Shown here one piece after another: positions 22,101 to 34,300 of a DNA stretch of 64,000 nt. The notes beneath the pieces were generated by a model. It was not told the origin of the DNA. It saw only the letters and a list, made by a program, of their open reading frames with translations, and did no database searches. Each line of letters opens with the position of its first letter. Within the stretch, counting starts at the first letter, position 1. Origin of the DNA: Humulus lupulus (Eukaryota > Streptophyta > Magnoliopsida > Rosales > Cannabaceae); NCBI RefSeq assembly GCF_963169125.1, contig NC_084793.1, positions 43,457,578 through 43,521,577 of the forward strand, read 5' to 3'. Made by a program: the position numbers and the translations under genes.

Positions 22101-23887
22101 CAAGGGATACAAGCAAAGAATTAGAAATCATAGAGAGAGAAAGACCTTTGGCATCATAAAGAAAGGCATTCTAGAAAAATGTTTAATTACAATCAAAACT
22201 ATAAGGATAATCAATATTCTTAAATAATCAAAGCCCATTTGCCACCATATTTAAGCAATGTAGAACCATTTTTCAAAGTAATCAATTATTGCAAAAGCAT
22301 CAAAAAATAATTTTAAATCATAAATATCAAGAGCAATATTCAAATGACTGGTGGTGCATTGATTTTCAACAGAACCACAACACTCTTACTGATCAAATCA
22401 CCGGGCAATAACAATAGATACAAGTTTAGGCCAAGTTGACTACAATGCATGAAACCACAGACAAAAAGAAATAATCAGTATTCACAACAAAATGTTAAAG
22501 AAGTTTAGATGATATCAATACGTCCACACATCAATGTTAATCCTTATAAAGACTCTCATAACTTAACTACCAAGATGTTAAAAATATTTAGAAGGAAAAA
22601 GATTAAAAAATTAGTTTGGAACTGCACCCATATAAAGTTGCCTATATATCTTTTGCTGAGTTTGGCATGCAGTACGTTCTCAAACACTATGAAACAATTA
22701 AAAGTTTAAAAATAATTAAAATGAAAAATATACCTGAACATATATACTTCAGTGTAAAAATGTAGAGAGAAGGCTTTATATAAGTGTAAATAAAATAGAA
22801 AAATAACAAAAATTTCATTCTCTTTAAAATCCAGGATCAAGGTAACATGATATTGGAAAATAACAGTCAGCAGATCCAAAATACATCGTACAAATATCAA
22901 TTGTTCAGAGCCTCCCCAATTTTTCTTTATATATAAAACTCCCCTGAACATGTGACTATCGTGAAGTGTAGCATGAGACTACTGTAGCCTACAAACAAGT
23001 CTTGACCAGAGCTAAGACACCATCAAACATGTCAAAAAACTCATTCGACAAAGATAATTAACAACAGATATGTCAAGTACATACTAGGCTGGGTTGAATA
23101 CCCTCCAAAGTTAAATGTGGCCCTCCAATAGTCTGGAAATTTTGAAAGACGAGTCAAAGAGCCTGGATAAATGAGAACATATATACAAATAGATATACTT
23201 TAAGCCTAGCAATGTGCTTGAAACTCAAAAAAAGAGAGAGAGAATAAGGCAATGAATCCAAACAAGCCAATTCCTATAATTATTCCCTCAGAAATATATG
23301 TACATATATATTTAACTAAAAAAATTCTTCAGAAAATATTTTCTATGGAAAAACTACAACAAGCAAAAAGCTAAAAACTTAGACCAGATGAAATAGAATT
23401 CATATAACCAAAGCTATTATCCCAATATATTGGAAGAGTTTATTAATTAAATACATGTAATCGAAATTCATAGAAACCAATAAACACTCTGCAATGCTAA
23501 TCAAATCAGAGGCAAACCTGAAACTACAATCGGAAAACTTGAAGGCTCAGATCGAGTTTCAAGCCTCTTACATTATACAGATTAGGGCTAAATCTTCGTT
23601 CGATTCCAGAGAGAGAAAGAAGAGAATTAATCAGAAACCCTAGCAAGAATACCTCACTCACTTTGAGTCCTCGACGTTGGCAATGTGCTTCTTTGGCGAA
23701 GAGAAACTTAAGGGAAGTTGGGAGCTGATAGAGGTTTCAGTACCTTGGAGAGATCTCAGTCATGAGAGCTAGATACTTTTCTCTCAGTTTCCTCACCAAA
23801 ATAAGGGGAAGATGAAATCCAACTTTTATTTAAAAAGTTTCCCTCATATTTTCATTTGTAAAATTTTCCACTCATTTTATAAAACTC
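22101..23887 (-). other. Region without supported coding sequence; leader-like segment near 23500-23760
   Basis: On the minus strand the stretch 23760-23530 looks like a spliced 5' leader (CTCTCTGGAATCGAACG, GCTAGGGTTTCTG, then a GTTTGCCTCTGATTTG intron-like start). The rest is AT-rich with no convincing frame. This leader could have driven the small ORF or Myb/SANT gene to its left. Confidence 0.35.
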
Positions 23888-23912
23888 CAAACACGATAAA
23901 GTTGTTTTCTTA

Positions 23913-24661
23913 GGGTCTGATTGGTTCACGATTAGAAAACTGTAATTTTGAAAAGTGAGATTCTGAAATGAAAATCTGAATTTAGTGACTAAAATTATGT
24001 TTATGAAAATGTGATTGGTTCAATGTCATTAAACTGTTTTTTAGTTTTAAAAAAATGAATCTGTGATTGGTATTAAATTTGAAAATATAATAGAAACTAA
24101 TTACGTGATTGTGATTGGAACAGGAATATTATTTTAATTTTATATATTTTCTATACATAAGTTGTATAATATTAAATTTTGATTTATCAATTTAATTAAG
24201 TAAAATTTAATTATAATGATAAATTAAAATTTAATAATAATTATTGATTAAATTCATAACAATATTGCATTGTCATCTATAAAAATACCGACACATCTTA
24301 TTTTTGAATTGGGCATCCTAAATGTCATAAAATGTTCCATAAACACCTTATTACTAGTGGGAACATACTCAAGTCATAAAAATTGGCAAAAAAAAAAAAA
24401 AAAAAATACAAGCAATGATACAGAGGATAGGAGTAGAGAGAACAAACAAACCCTGATTTTGATTTTAGGATTTTGGAGAAAAAAATCACAAAACAGAAAA
24501 AACGTGAAATTGTTGTTTTCTAAATTACAACACAAAATTAGAATTCTGATTAGGATATAGTTTTCAAAAACAATTTACCAATCAGATATTTTGGTAGGTC
24601 CCACAAATTTTAAATTTTCAAAATCATAAAATCATTTCCAAATCAACTACTAATCACACCC
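23913..24661. mobile_element. PIF/Harbinger-type MITE with TTA target duplications
   Basis: The left end GGGTCTGATTGGT and right end ACTAATCACACCC are inverse copies with few differences, flanked on both sides by TTA (23910-23912 and 24662-24664), the duplication characteristic of PIF/Harbinger elements. The inverted similarity goes further in (AAACTGTAATTTTGAAAA against TTTTCAAAAACAATTT). The 749-bp interior has no transposase. Confidence 0.75.
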
Positions 24662-24760
24662 TTAGATTTTTTTCCTTTTCCCTCGTAAAATCCGATTATG
24701 GGAAAAATTGTAAACAAAAGTGAGAATTTATTTTTCTCATATTTTGGTAAGAAAAGTTGA

Positions 24761-25260
24761 CACTACAAGAAATCTGATCTTTACCTACCAATATTTTACC
24801 TACCAATATATATTGGTAGGGAAAGCAATGTTTTGCCTACCAATATTTATTGGTAGATAATATTAGTAGGTAAATACTAGTCCATTATATTATATTTCTG
24901 AACAGAGCTTTACCTACCAATAATATCAGTAGGTAATGATCTTTACCTACGTATATTATGGAGGGAAATTTTTTAACCATTCCCGCTCAATTTTCCCCCC
25001 GTTTTTTTATTTTCATTATATTATTTTATTATTATAAATGCTTATTTGGAAGCTTATGTGGAGTAAATAAGCTGACATTTACCTACCAATTTCTTACCTA
25101 CATATATATATTGGTAGGTAAAAATATCTTTTGCCTACTAATATTTATTGGTAGCGAATATTGGTAAGTAATTATTTGTCATTAGTATATTATGTCAGAA
25201 ATGTTATTTCCTACCAATATTACCTACTAATATGGAGACTTTGCCTACATTTATTTTTGA
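24761..25260. repeat. 5' subterminal repeats of CACTA 2
   Basis: At least ten copies of TACCTACCAATAT or its inverse ATATTGGTAGGTAA occur between 24782 and 25240. Two related segments, at about 24958 and 25262, both contain TTCCCGCTCAATTTT, suggesting an internal duplication of about 300 bp. These are probable transposase-binding sites. Confidence 0.75.
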
Positions 25261-25399
25261 GGGAAAATTTTTACAATTCCCGCTCAATTTTTCCTCCCAT
25301 TTTTGCTTACTTTTTATTTTTTATTTTTATAAATGCTTATGTGTAAGCTGATGTGTTATAATATTGATGATGTGTTAAATTTGTTGTAATATGTGTCTG

Positions 25400-25719
25400 C
25401 CATCTGGCCTATTTTTTTTTGTATCAAATTAACAAATATATTATATCATTGTTTCCATTTACCCTTTCACAGATCAGATCACTGTTTCCCTTTCACGCAC
25501 CCTTCCAGATTAGATCACTGTTTCCCTTTCACGCACCCTTCCAGATCAGATCACTGTTTCCATTCCTTGTTCTTACACAGCACTGCCGTTCTAACAGTCG
25601 TTTCGTTGGAGTCACAGCCTCTTCCAGTTCTTCCTCAAGACCGATTCAGATCGAAGTGACCAAGCACCGTCTCTCTCTCCGGCGCGGGACGACTCTCATC
25701 TCGACCACACACGGACACG
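25400..25719 (+). promoter_or_regulatory. Probable promoter-proximal leader exon of CACTA 2 with 36-bp tandem repeats
   Basis: After the subterminal repeats comes a pyrimidine-rich, GC-richer stretch, typical of a transcribed plant leader. Three starts of AGATCAGATCACTGTTTCC at 25471, 25507 and 25543 define a 36-bp tandem repeat. The segment ends at a good donor, ACACG|GTAACTG, at 25719/25720. A protein frame through it exists in two registers because 36 is divisible by 3, but neither shows a domain. Transcription start and use of the donor are inferred. Confidence 0.4.
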
Positions 25720-27443
25720 GTAACTGAAATGTCCTAATTTGTTTTTTTTTAGTATATTTAGAAATAACTTTTCTGTATTTGATTTCTTGAAGCTTAATAC
25801 ACTCACTCCATTAGGCTGTGAAAAATGATATATTTGAAGTAATATGTTCTGCTATCTGTTTTCTGTTTGCTGAAGAATAGTTCTTGTGTGGTTTGTTTTG
25901 TTTCTTTGAATATGGACATTCACATTATGCTATGTTTTGGAAAAGCAGTAGTTCATAATAGCAACTTCAATTTCTTTTAGGTTTTTTGGTCAAAATATGT
26001 AAGAGATGTTTGATAATGATGATGATAATGGATTATGTAGAAGAGGAAAGAGAGATGATTTACTTTACATTCAAGCATAACCAAGATTCTTAGCTTAAGA
26101 CCCTCAAAGGAAAAGTCCTCTTCTTTTGGACTATGAAACAGATTTGCTTGATGGGATTCGATTCGATTTGTTTTTTTTTTCCTTTTTATTTTGGTTACTA
26201 CCCTTTGAATACATGTATTCACTGGTGCTATTTCTTGTAAGTGCCAAGATTTTTCCTCTGTTTATTATAAATAAAATGGAAAGAAAAAATCTCAACTTTT
26301 TTATTTTTATTTCTAGACTCTCCAGTCAAAATGAATTTCTGAAAAATTCTCATTGATTTGATTTCATTGAGTGTGAACCCAATCCCAACGACCAACTTTT
26401 AAGTAACTTAATATTCTGACCCAATGTATGTTCATTTCAACAACATTTTAAAAGAAAAAGCTCTTCTTTTTTCTTTTCTACTTGCATTGCCATTCAAAGT
26501 TAAAAAATTGAGACAAATGTAAATATTGGGTATGAACCTGTATATGTAATTGAGGTTGTTGGATTCTTGAATACTTGAATTGGATCAAATAGAGGAGTAC
26601 TATACTAGTATACATATGTATGCAGCAAAAATAATGTATGTTGTGGAAAATCAAACTTGGATTTTTCTTTCACGGTTTCTTGTTTGCCTTCTTTGTACCT
26701 TAGTAGTTAGAAGTATAAAGCTTGCAGCTATGGAAAAGATTGTAAACAGAAGCTTGTTACTCATAATCCCATTCTTTTTCTTGAGATTGCTTTAAGATAT
26801 ATCCATTTTCTCTGCAGTTCTAATTGAATTCAAGAAAAACCCAGAAATGGTTATGGAAAGTATACACATATATTTCCAATTTGTCTTATTGTTTTGGCAT
26901 ATTCAAGTAACTATAGTTTATTCAAATTCCGGGTTTTGTTTAATCGCTTATTTGAATATTTTGGTATATTTTTTATTTTGACTGTGGTGCTCTTGGTGAT
27001 TTGCCCTTGCACTTTCTTGAGCTCTCGTTTTGTTTATTTATAGTGAGTTTGTTTTTCATTGTGGTTGGGTATGGCTGTTTAAGATATGTTTGGCCGTAGT
27101 ATTTTTTGTGACTCTGTACCACTAGTAATTAGCTTTTTAAGGTGTGCTTTTGTAGTTTGGTGCGCTTTTGTAGTTTGGTGCTCTATGATTTTGGGGCACT
27201 TTCCATAAGAAAATAATGGAAGGTCATCTTGCCACCAACTTTTTTTAATCTGATACATAACTATTTAATTGAACCAGGAACCTCCATGAACACATCCAAC
27301 CTCCATGAACCCCTATATAAGAACACATCCAATCATAAATGTAATGGAAAATTGTTCCAATTAACTAACCAAACAGGCAGCCTCACCATTAAACTTTACC
27401 ATTAAACTACATACACTCGGTTTGTTGCTTCTTCTATTTGCAG
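25720..27443. other. Intron-like AT/T-rich region in CACTA 2
   Basis: No exon was recognised. It includes an 18-bp duplication near 27140-27185 (GCTTTTGTAGTTTGGTG). It lies between the leader exon and the first captured EF-hand exon and could be their intron, or captured host intron sequence. Confidence 0.4.
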
Positions 27444-28911
27444 GTTCAACAAGCTTTTTCAGACCTGGAGAGGTAATTTCAGTGCTTTTTTGGGTACAGG
27501 AATCTTGTAAACATGCTAGTGTTATTCTTTAATGGGTGTTTAAGTTAGTTCAAACCTTCGCAGTGGAAATTACCAACATATGTAATATCTAACTAAGTTC
27601 TATATTGTATTAGTTTATAATAAAAATGGCTGCTTTAAGAAGTCATTGGAAGCCAACATATTTGATTATGAATGTATTTGTTTGCTCTTAAATTGTAGCA
27701 GTAGCATCCTTTGGCTAAAAAGCTGTTTTCTCAAACTCTTGATTCTTTGCTGCTGTTGTTGTTTACAGGGAGCGTGGTTATCTTGTTACTGATGAAGTGT
27801 TTGAGGTAATTTTTAACTTAGTTGCTTTCGATGAAAGCCAAGTTGTAATTGTATGTTGACTAGTGATTGGTGGTGGCACTTATTTGTCCAGTACTTGTAG
27901 CTACTGGTATGAGAGTTATTATTAGCTCGTGTTCTCTCTCTCACTCTCTCTTTCTCTCTCGATTTTCGTGTTGTTAATTTCCTATTCTCAATTGCTGCTA
28001 AATATTGGTCGCAGGCATTGGTAAAAATTGGATTCTCGCTGGACTCTCCTGCTTTTTACATTGTTTGTGAGGTAAATCATTTACTTGCACTTCATGGATG
28101 GATTCTAAATTTTCTTAAGAAGCAGTTGAAATGATCTATTTTTCACTTGTGGTACATGGCAAAAAGTTGATGTATGTGCAAGAATTTGGATGATTTTTTA
28201 GTGCGGATTTTCTTAAAGAGATCAGTAGATGCTATAGATTTACTTGGGATTTTCTAATGATGTTTATACATAATAAGTTTATGGCTGTCATAGCTCATTG
28301 TTTTATAATTTGTGCAGAGTTTTGATCAAAAGAAGAATGGAAGATTCAGATTAGATGATTTCATATCTATTTGTATATTTTTGCAGTCAGCTCGGTAAGT
28401 TTCTCTCGACAGAAATACATGTTTTTCTCGGAATAAAGAACAAAAGTTTTATGTGCTTAGAATGAATTTTATACACACAATCGATATGTCTCTCAGCATT
28501 GTATACATATTTTGTTCCACACTCTTAATCATATAAATGTGTTTGGCTTCAAGTGAAACTCTTGAACATGTAGAATTTATCATCTACACCAGTTCAAAAT
28601 GGTCATAAGCTCATAACAGAGGCTTACTCATTTTCTGCTGTTGTTTTGCTCGTTGCAGTAATATGTTTGATTCATTTGATACTGCTAAGCAGGGCCGGGT
28701 GACTCTTGATCTCAACCAATTTGTATATTGCAGTGAGTATTTTTTTTTTAATCTTTTTTAACAGTATAGTCCAAATAAGAGATGGGATTTTATTGCTTAT
28801 TTATGTTATGTGAAGAAAAAAAACGAATTGAAGATAAATCATCGTGTTGATAGCATTCTTTTCTGTTCAGCTGCCAATTGTAGGATAAAATATATTGAAA
28901 GCAAAAGCTAA
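27444..28911 (+). pseudogene. Captured EF-hand calcium-sensor gene fragment, six exons
   Basis: Six short exons with correct AG/GT borders join into one open frame: 27444-27472, 27769-27805, 28015-28071, 28318-28394, 28659-28732 and 28871-28911, 315 bp or 104 residues plus stop. Readable segments include QAFSDLERERGYLVTDEVFE, ALVKIGFSLDSPAFYIVCE, SFDQKKNGRFRLDDFISI, DTAKQGRVTLDLNQF and VYCTANCRI. This matches the C-terminal half of a plant EF-hand family (penta-EF/calcium-sensor type, from memory; the exact orthologue needs a search). The two loops (DQKKNGRFRLDD, DTAKQGRVTLDL) lack the usual position-12 Glu, so calcium binding may be weak. The N-terminal half and a start codon are not seen. 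After CRI there are seven extra residues before the stop. Same strand as the transposase genes; introns are retained, so capture was at DNA level. Confidence 0.75.
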
Positions 28912-30938
28912 GGCCAAAAATAATCTTTTCTTTTCTTTAATAAGTGGTTTATGTTTTCAATGATAATCTAGAAACAAAACTGAATCATCATTATTATTAC
29001 TATTACTGTATTTCAATTGTAGATATTTTTACATTTTCTTTTCTCTATTATCTTTGTTCCACTCATGAAATTAATATCTTTGATGAATTTTCATTCAGTT
29101 CTTTTTTAAATATCAAGCTAGTAAACCTGCACTTTTCCTAATTGATTTTTTTAATTATTAAATTATATATATATATTTTAAAACAGCTATTTTGTTACTT
29201 GAAAATGCTGTTTGTTGTAAATCATACTATGTATAGTGCTTTGATTCCATGATATAGTATGATGTTAGACCCCCAATCCGTTTTACCTTCTCTAGGAGGA
29301 GGACCACTTAATTTGCCCATAAATAAATCAATAATTTTGCATAAACATTTGCGGTAGCTATTTATTTCTTTATCGATTCCTCTAATTATGTATGTGGGAC
29401 ACACAATATCTCTTTTTCTAAATTTGTAAGTAAAGACATATTCTAGTTTCGTTCATAATAAGTAAATTTTCTTCTGATTTCTCTTTTGATTTCTGTTTTT
29501 TCATTCTTAACTAATTTTGCTTTGTTCATTTTGAAATCAAATCGTCTTCTACGCCTTTCCAGTTCTCAGAACCAAATCGGCTTTGTCTTCTTCTCTCCTG
29601 TGACTCACTCTTTTGATCTGTAAGTTACTAAGTAGAGGGCTTAATTATGCCATACATAACTTATCTCTGTAAAGGCCTTAGTTCTCCATATTTATGAGTT
29701 TTTCCTTTTGGACAGTAAGGGAACGCAAAAAAAGAAAAGAAAGAAAAACGACTCCAGCTCTTCCTTGGTGACACAATCTTGATTAAGCTTTGGTTTATTC
29801 CTTTTTATTTTCTCTCAATGTTTTTGAATTTCTTTTTAGCTAGAATTACATTTTTATGTTTTATGGGTTGTAAGGATTTTGGGTTTTTTAGTTGGTTAGC
29901 CAAGCTCGACAGTGATCTTTTTCTAGAAAGATTTTGGTAAATTGCTTATAAGCTGCTTGTAGAAATGTCTTGTAGAAATTATTTTGAGGTAATTTTTGGT
30001 TATATATGATTTGTCTTTTTATTTTTGCATTTTTTTATTTGATTTGATTCTTTATATTTGTTTGCAAGTTATGTTTTCTAAATTTTTTGTATAACTTTCA
30101 GATATGATTTTATTTTAGTTTTGATTAATTTTGAATGTGTAAATATGAGCATGATTGAATTCTTGTTGTTTTTATTGTTGATCATTATTTTCAATCAGAA
30201 TTTAATTGTAATATGAATTTCTTGTAGTGCTTTGAGGTTTTGGGCTTGGTCTGGGTGGCTCTGTGATTTTTGAATTAGGCTTGGCGGCTTTAACACTTTT
30301 GGAATTTAGCCTTGGAAGCCTTGAGGTAACATTTTTATGATTTATAGTGATATCAAATCCTTACTAATCTGAAAGTTTGATGATGAATCATTGTCCTGAG
30401 GCACTTTTTGGTGCTTTGTTTATAGTTTTTGTGATTGGTTGTTTATGCATTTGAATTTTTCTATGCTATTTCTTTTGTATTTTTTCTTTGGTACTTTGTT
30501 TATGAGTTGTTGTTAGTGGCTTTCCCTCTGTTGTTTATGTACTAAAATTGATTAAAAGTCTAGTTTCTTTGGAAGAGACTACAAAATAACAAAATAAAAA
30601 ATCAATAAATTAACACTATTTAATAAGCTTACTGTCATTTTCTATTGGTACTTAGTTTAGAGTTCAGAGACAAACTGTTATGGTTTATTTGCTTTGTGAA
30701 ATTTTAATAATTCATGTGCAAGAAGAAAAATTAAAGCCCCTTATTTACTGGGGTGGAAAGAATCTTTAAAGCCTCCTCCTGGGCAGTAGTAGTAACCTTT
30801 GAATATGTACAAAAATATTTGCACCACATATATATACATACATATATTTATATGTTTCTATATAATGACAATAGTTCTTTCAATTCAGTATTGTTTTTTT
30901 TAAAAAAAAAAAAGAAAGAATTAATAATAAAGATGCAT
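28912..30938. other. Non-coding interior of CACTA 2
   Basis: T-rich intron-like sequence. A leader-like exon may lie near 29560-29620 (CTTCTCTCCTGTGACTCACT with a GTAAGT-like donor at about 29621), and a further donor-like GAG|GTAACA near 30326. No coding frame was recognised. The role may be a leader intron of the transposase gene or more captured host DNA. Confidence 0.4.
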
Positions 30939-31124
30939 TCATGAATCTTTGTCAGATAGATCAAATCCCATGTTACTAAATTGAACCTCCCCAAAAAATG
31001 CAATGTCCATGAGAGGTGCTTGTCTAGCAGAAACTTCCATGATTCTTAGTTTAGCTGCCCCAAGTAGCTGAACCATAACAATTTTCATTGTTTTCCTCAT
31101 CCTTTTTAGCCTCTCCATTTTCAT
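30939..31124 (-). CDS. Minus-strand ORF of 61 codons, possible captured exon
   Basis: The frame starts MKMERLKRMRKTMKIVMVQL and ends FSNMGFDLSDKDS at a TGA. Its composition is less AT-biased than typical chance frames here and it runs opposite to the other genes of the element, between the EF-hand fragment and the transposase. I do not recognise it. It could be the last exon of a second captured host gene, or chance. Confidence 0.25.
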   Translation of the reverse strand: MKMERLKRMRKTMKIVMVQLLGAAKLRIMEVSARQAPLMDIAFFGEVQFSNMGFDLSDKDS

Positions 31125-31331
31125 TTCACTTCCCCCAAATCAATCTCCCATTCTCTCTTCTTTCTTATTTTCCTAATTCATTTATAATAATCTACAAAAG
31201 AGAAAAATCTTTAATATTTACCATCCTTTCTTATTCTTTTTTTTGCTCTTGTTCTCCTCTGTGTTCTTTCTAGAATTTGGGTTCATCATTAGCTCTACCA
31301 ACTACAACAAGGGACCCCATTTTGTTGGTTC

Positions 31332-34300
31332 ATGGATCATCATTGGATAAATATACCAAATAAACTTTCAGCAGAATATGCTGCTGGAATGAATGAATTC
31401 ATTAGTGTTGCAAGACACTCCATGGACTCCAATGGGATGGTTCTATGCCCTTGTTGTCGATGCGTGAATAAGAAATCACAATACATGCATGTGATAAAGT
31501 TGCACTTGATCACTCATGGATTTCTTAGTACTTACACAAGGTGGTATCACCATGGTGAGCAAGTAGAGGAAGTAGAAGATGATGGATTATTTGATACCGA
31601 GGATAATGTCGAAGATTCGGATCAGAGTGATGATTTGGCGGCAGGTCTTCATGATGCTATTGGTAGTAAGTATTTTGACATTGGTCCAACTAGTGACTTC
31701 AATGATGAATCTCCACTTAATGTGGATGACAAGTATGATGCATTGTTTGAGTCACTTCACAAGCCTTTGTACAATAATTGTAAAGGTTTCTCTGTCTTAA
31801 GCGCGACGATGAAGTTGATGAATCTCAAAGTGCTTAACAAATGGACAGATAAATCATTCGACGGTCTTTTGGAGTGTTTGAGAGAGATATTGCCTGAGGG
31901 TAATCAGTGCCCAGGGAATTATTACCAAACGAGGAAGCTTCTTTGTGAGGTGGGCTTAGGCTATGAGCAAATTGATGTTTGTCAATATGATTGTGCATTG
32001 TTTTATGGTGAGAATACAAATGCAGTGTCATGTCCTGTATGCAAGTCTAGTCATTATGTACGAAATCAAATCCCACATAAACGACTTAGATAGTTCCCAA
32101 TCAAGGCACGACTTGAGAGAATGTTTAGTTTGAAGCACACTTCTAAAGATATGCGATGGCATAAAGAGGTACGAAAAAATGAAGCTGGGATTTTACGTCA
32201 TCCTGCTGATGGGGATGCTTGGAAGCATTTCGACAATGTGTATCCTGACTTTGCAGCTGATTCTAGGAGTGTACGAATGGGGTTGGCGTCCGATGGGTTT
32301 AACCCTTTCTCTAATATGACATCAACCTATAGTTTGTGGCTAGTGATATTAATTCCGTACAATATGCCACCTTGGGCTTCTCCTAATGGAACAAACTATC
32401 TCATGTCTTTGTTAATTCCAGGCCCTAAATCTCCTGGAAAAGATTATGATGTGTTCTTGATGCCATTAATTGAAGAGCTTAAAGAGTTATGGGATGGAGT
32501 CAATGCATATGATTTGTATGGTCAATGCATGTTTAAACTTCGAGCTGCAGTCTTGTGGACAATTAGTGATTTTCCTGCTTATGCATACTTGTCTAGGTGG
32601 AGCACTGCTGGTAAATTAACATGTCCTGTTTGTCTTGAAGATACAAGATCTAGAAGAATAACTGACAAACAATGTTTCATGGGACATCGATGTTATTTGA
32701 AAAGAAACCATTCTTGGAGAAAAAGTAAAGAATATGATGGATCTACTGAATTACGTGGCCCTCCTAGAACTTTTACTGGAGACGACATTTTAGAGCAATT
32801 GGATGAAATTCCTATTCATACCCCTGGTAAAGCACCAAGTAATTCTTCTAGAAAACGTAAGCGTGGAGAGAAAGAGCTGAATTGGTGTAAAAGAAGTGTT
32901 TTTGTTTGAATTGCCATACTAGTCAAAGCTCTTGCTGCGTCACAATCTTGATGTGATGCATATAGAGAAAAATGTATGTGATAACATTATTGGAATACTT
33001 TTAGAAATTGAAGGTAAATAGAAAGACACTTTAAAAGCTCGTAAGGATTTACAAAATCTTAATATTCGTGAAGAGCTTTGGCTGAAGAAGGACCTATCTA
33101 ATAACAAGCTTGAAAAACCTTATACTAGTTACACTTTGACGAGAGAAGAATGCAAAGATTTTTGTAAATTCATTCAAAGTGTTAGATTACCAGATGGATA
33201 TGCTTCGAATATTAGTCGATGTGTAACAGATAATGACAAACTACGAGGAATGGAAACTCATGATTGTCATGTTTTACTTCATAAGATATTACCAGCTGCA
33301 TTACTTCCTTTTCTGACAGACAACATTCGTGGTACTTTGATTGAACTCTGCCAATTCTTTCAAAAAATTTGTGCAAAAACATTACAAATTTCTGACATAG
33401 AAGAATGGAGAGATGGAATTGTAATAATTTTGTGCAAGTTGGAAAAGATATTTCCCCCATCATTTTTTACCATAATGGTTCATCTTTGTGTTCACCTACC
33501 CGATCAAGTGTTATTAGGTGGTCAAGTTGCTTCGAGATGGATGTTTGGGACAGAACGCCATATGGGTTTGTACAAGAAATATGTGAGAAACATGTCTCGG
33601 CCTGATGGTTCAATAGCAGAAGCTTTTGTTGTAGATGAAGCTGTAACTTTCTTGTCAAGATATGTTTCTAACATAGAGACAAGATTCACAAGACCCGAGC
33701 GTAATTGGGATATACCTTCTCCAAATCACAAGTTAGATGTTTTCAACTCCAATGTTCGTTCATTAGGGGCATCTACTATCAAATTGCTTCAAAATTGGAG
33801 ACAAGTCGTTCAATGGTATATATTGAACAATTCTATAGATGATATCCAACATTTTATCGAGTAAGTAACAGTTTATTTTATTCTTCTAAATTATCTCAAC
33901 AAAATATCATTTACTTATTCATAGAAATTAATTTGAATGTAGTGATCATATAAAGCTGTTGGAAGAAAAAGGTCTTTCAGATTCAGAAGTTGCCTTAGAG
34001 CACAAAGAACAATTCCCTTCTTGGTTTAAGAATAAAGTAAGAGATTATCATTAATGGTTTCTTACTAAATTCTTAAGTTGTGACATCATTCATCATAATT
34101 CAAATTCTTTCATACTACAGGTGTCTCAAATGCGAGTTCAAAAATCACCTCTTGCCAATGATGATTTGTACTCTTTATCTCAAGGTCCACTTGAACGGTA
34201 CAACACGTACCAAAGTTGTATTGTGAATGGTGTTCGATTTCGATGTAAAGAGTGTGACGATACTCTTAAGACACAATGTTCTGGAATTTGCACTGAAGGT

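Larger units (their letters stand above)
20062..23906 (-). mobile_element. Candidate PIF/Harbinger-like element with degraded ends
   Basis: The left end reads TTAAGGCCTTGTTTGGAGTT and the right end near 23888-23906 reads AACTCCAAACACGATAAAG, inverse-like around GTTTGGAGTT. The interior carries a broken Myb/SANT-type gene, the usual companion gene of PIF/Harbinger transposons, and gene-like leader sequence near 23500-23760 on the minus strand. No DDE transposase was recognised and the ends are imperfect, so the borders are tentative. The right flank was later hit by a small Harbinger element (23913-24661) and by CACTA 2. Confidence 0.4.

Noticed and set aside
26580..26795. 71-codon membrane-like frame in CACTA 2
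   Set aside because: AT-rich intron-like DNA gives many Phe/Leu-rich frames; no homology or splice context.
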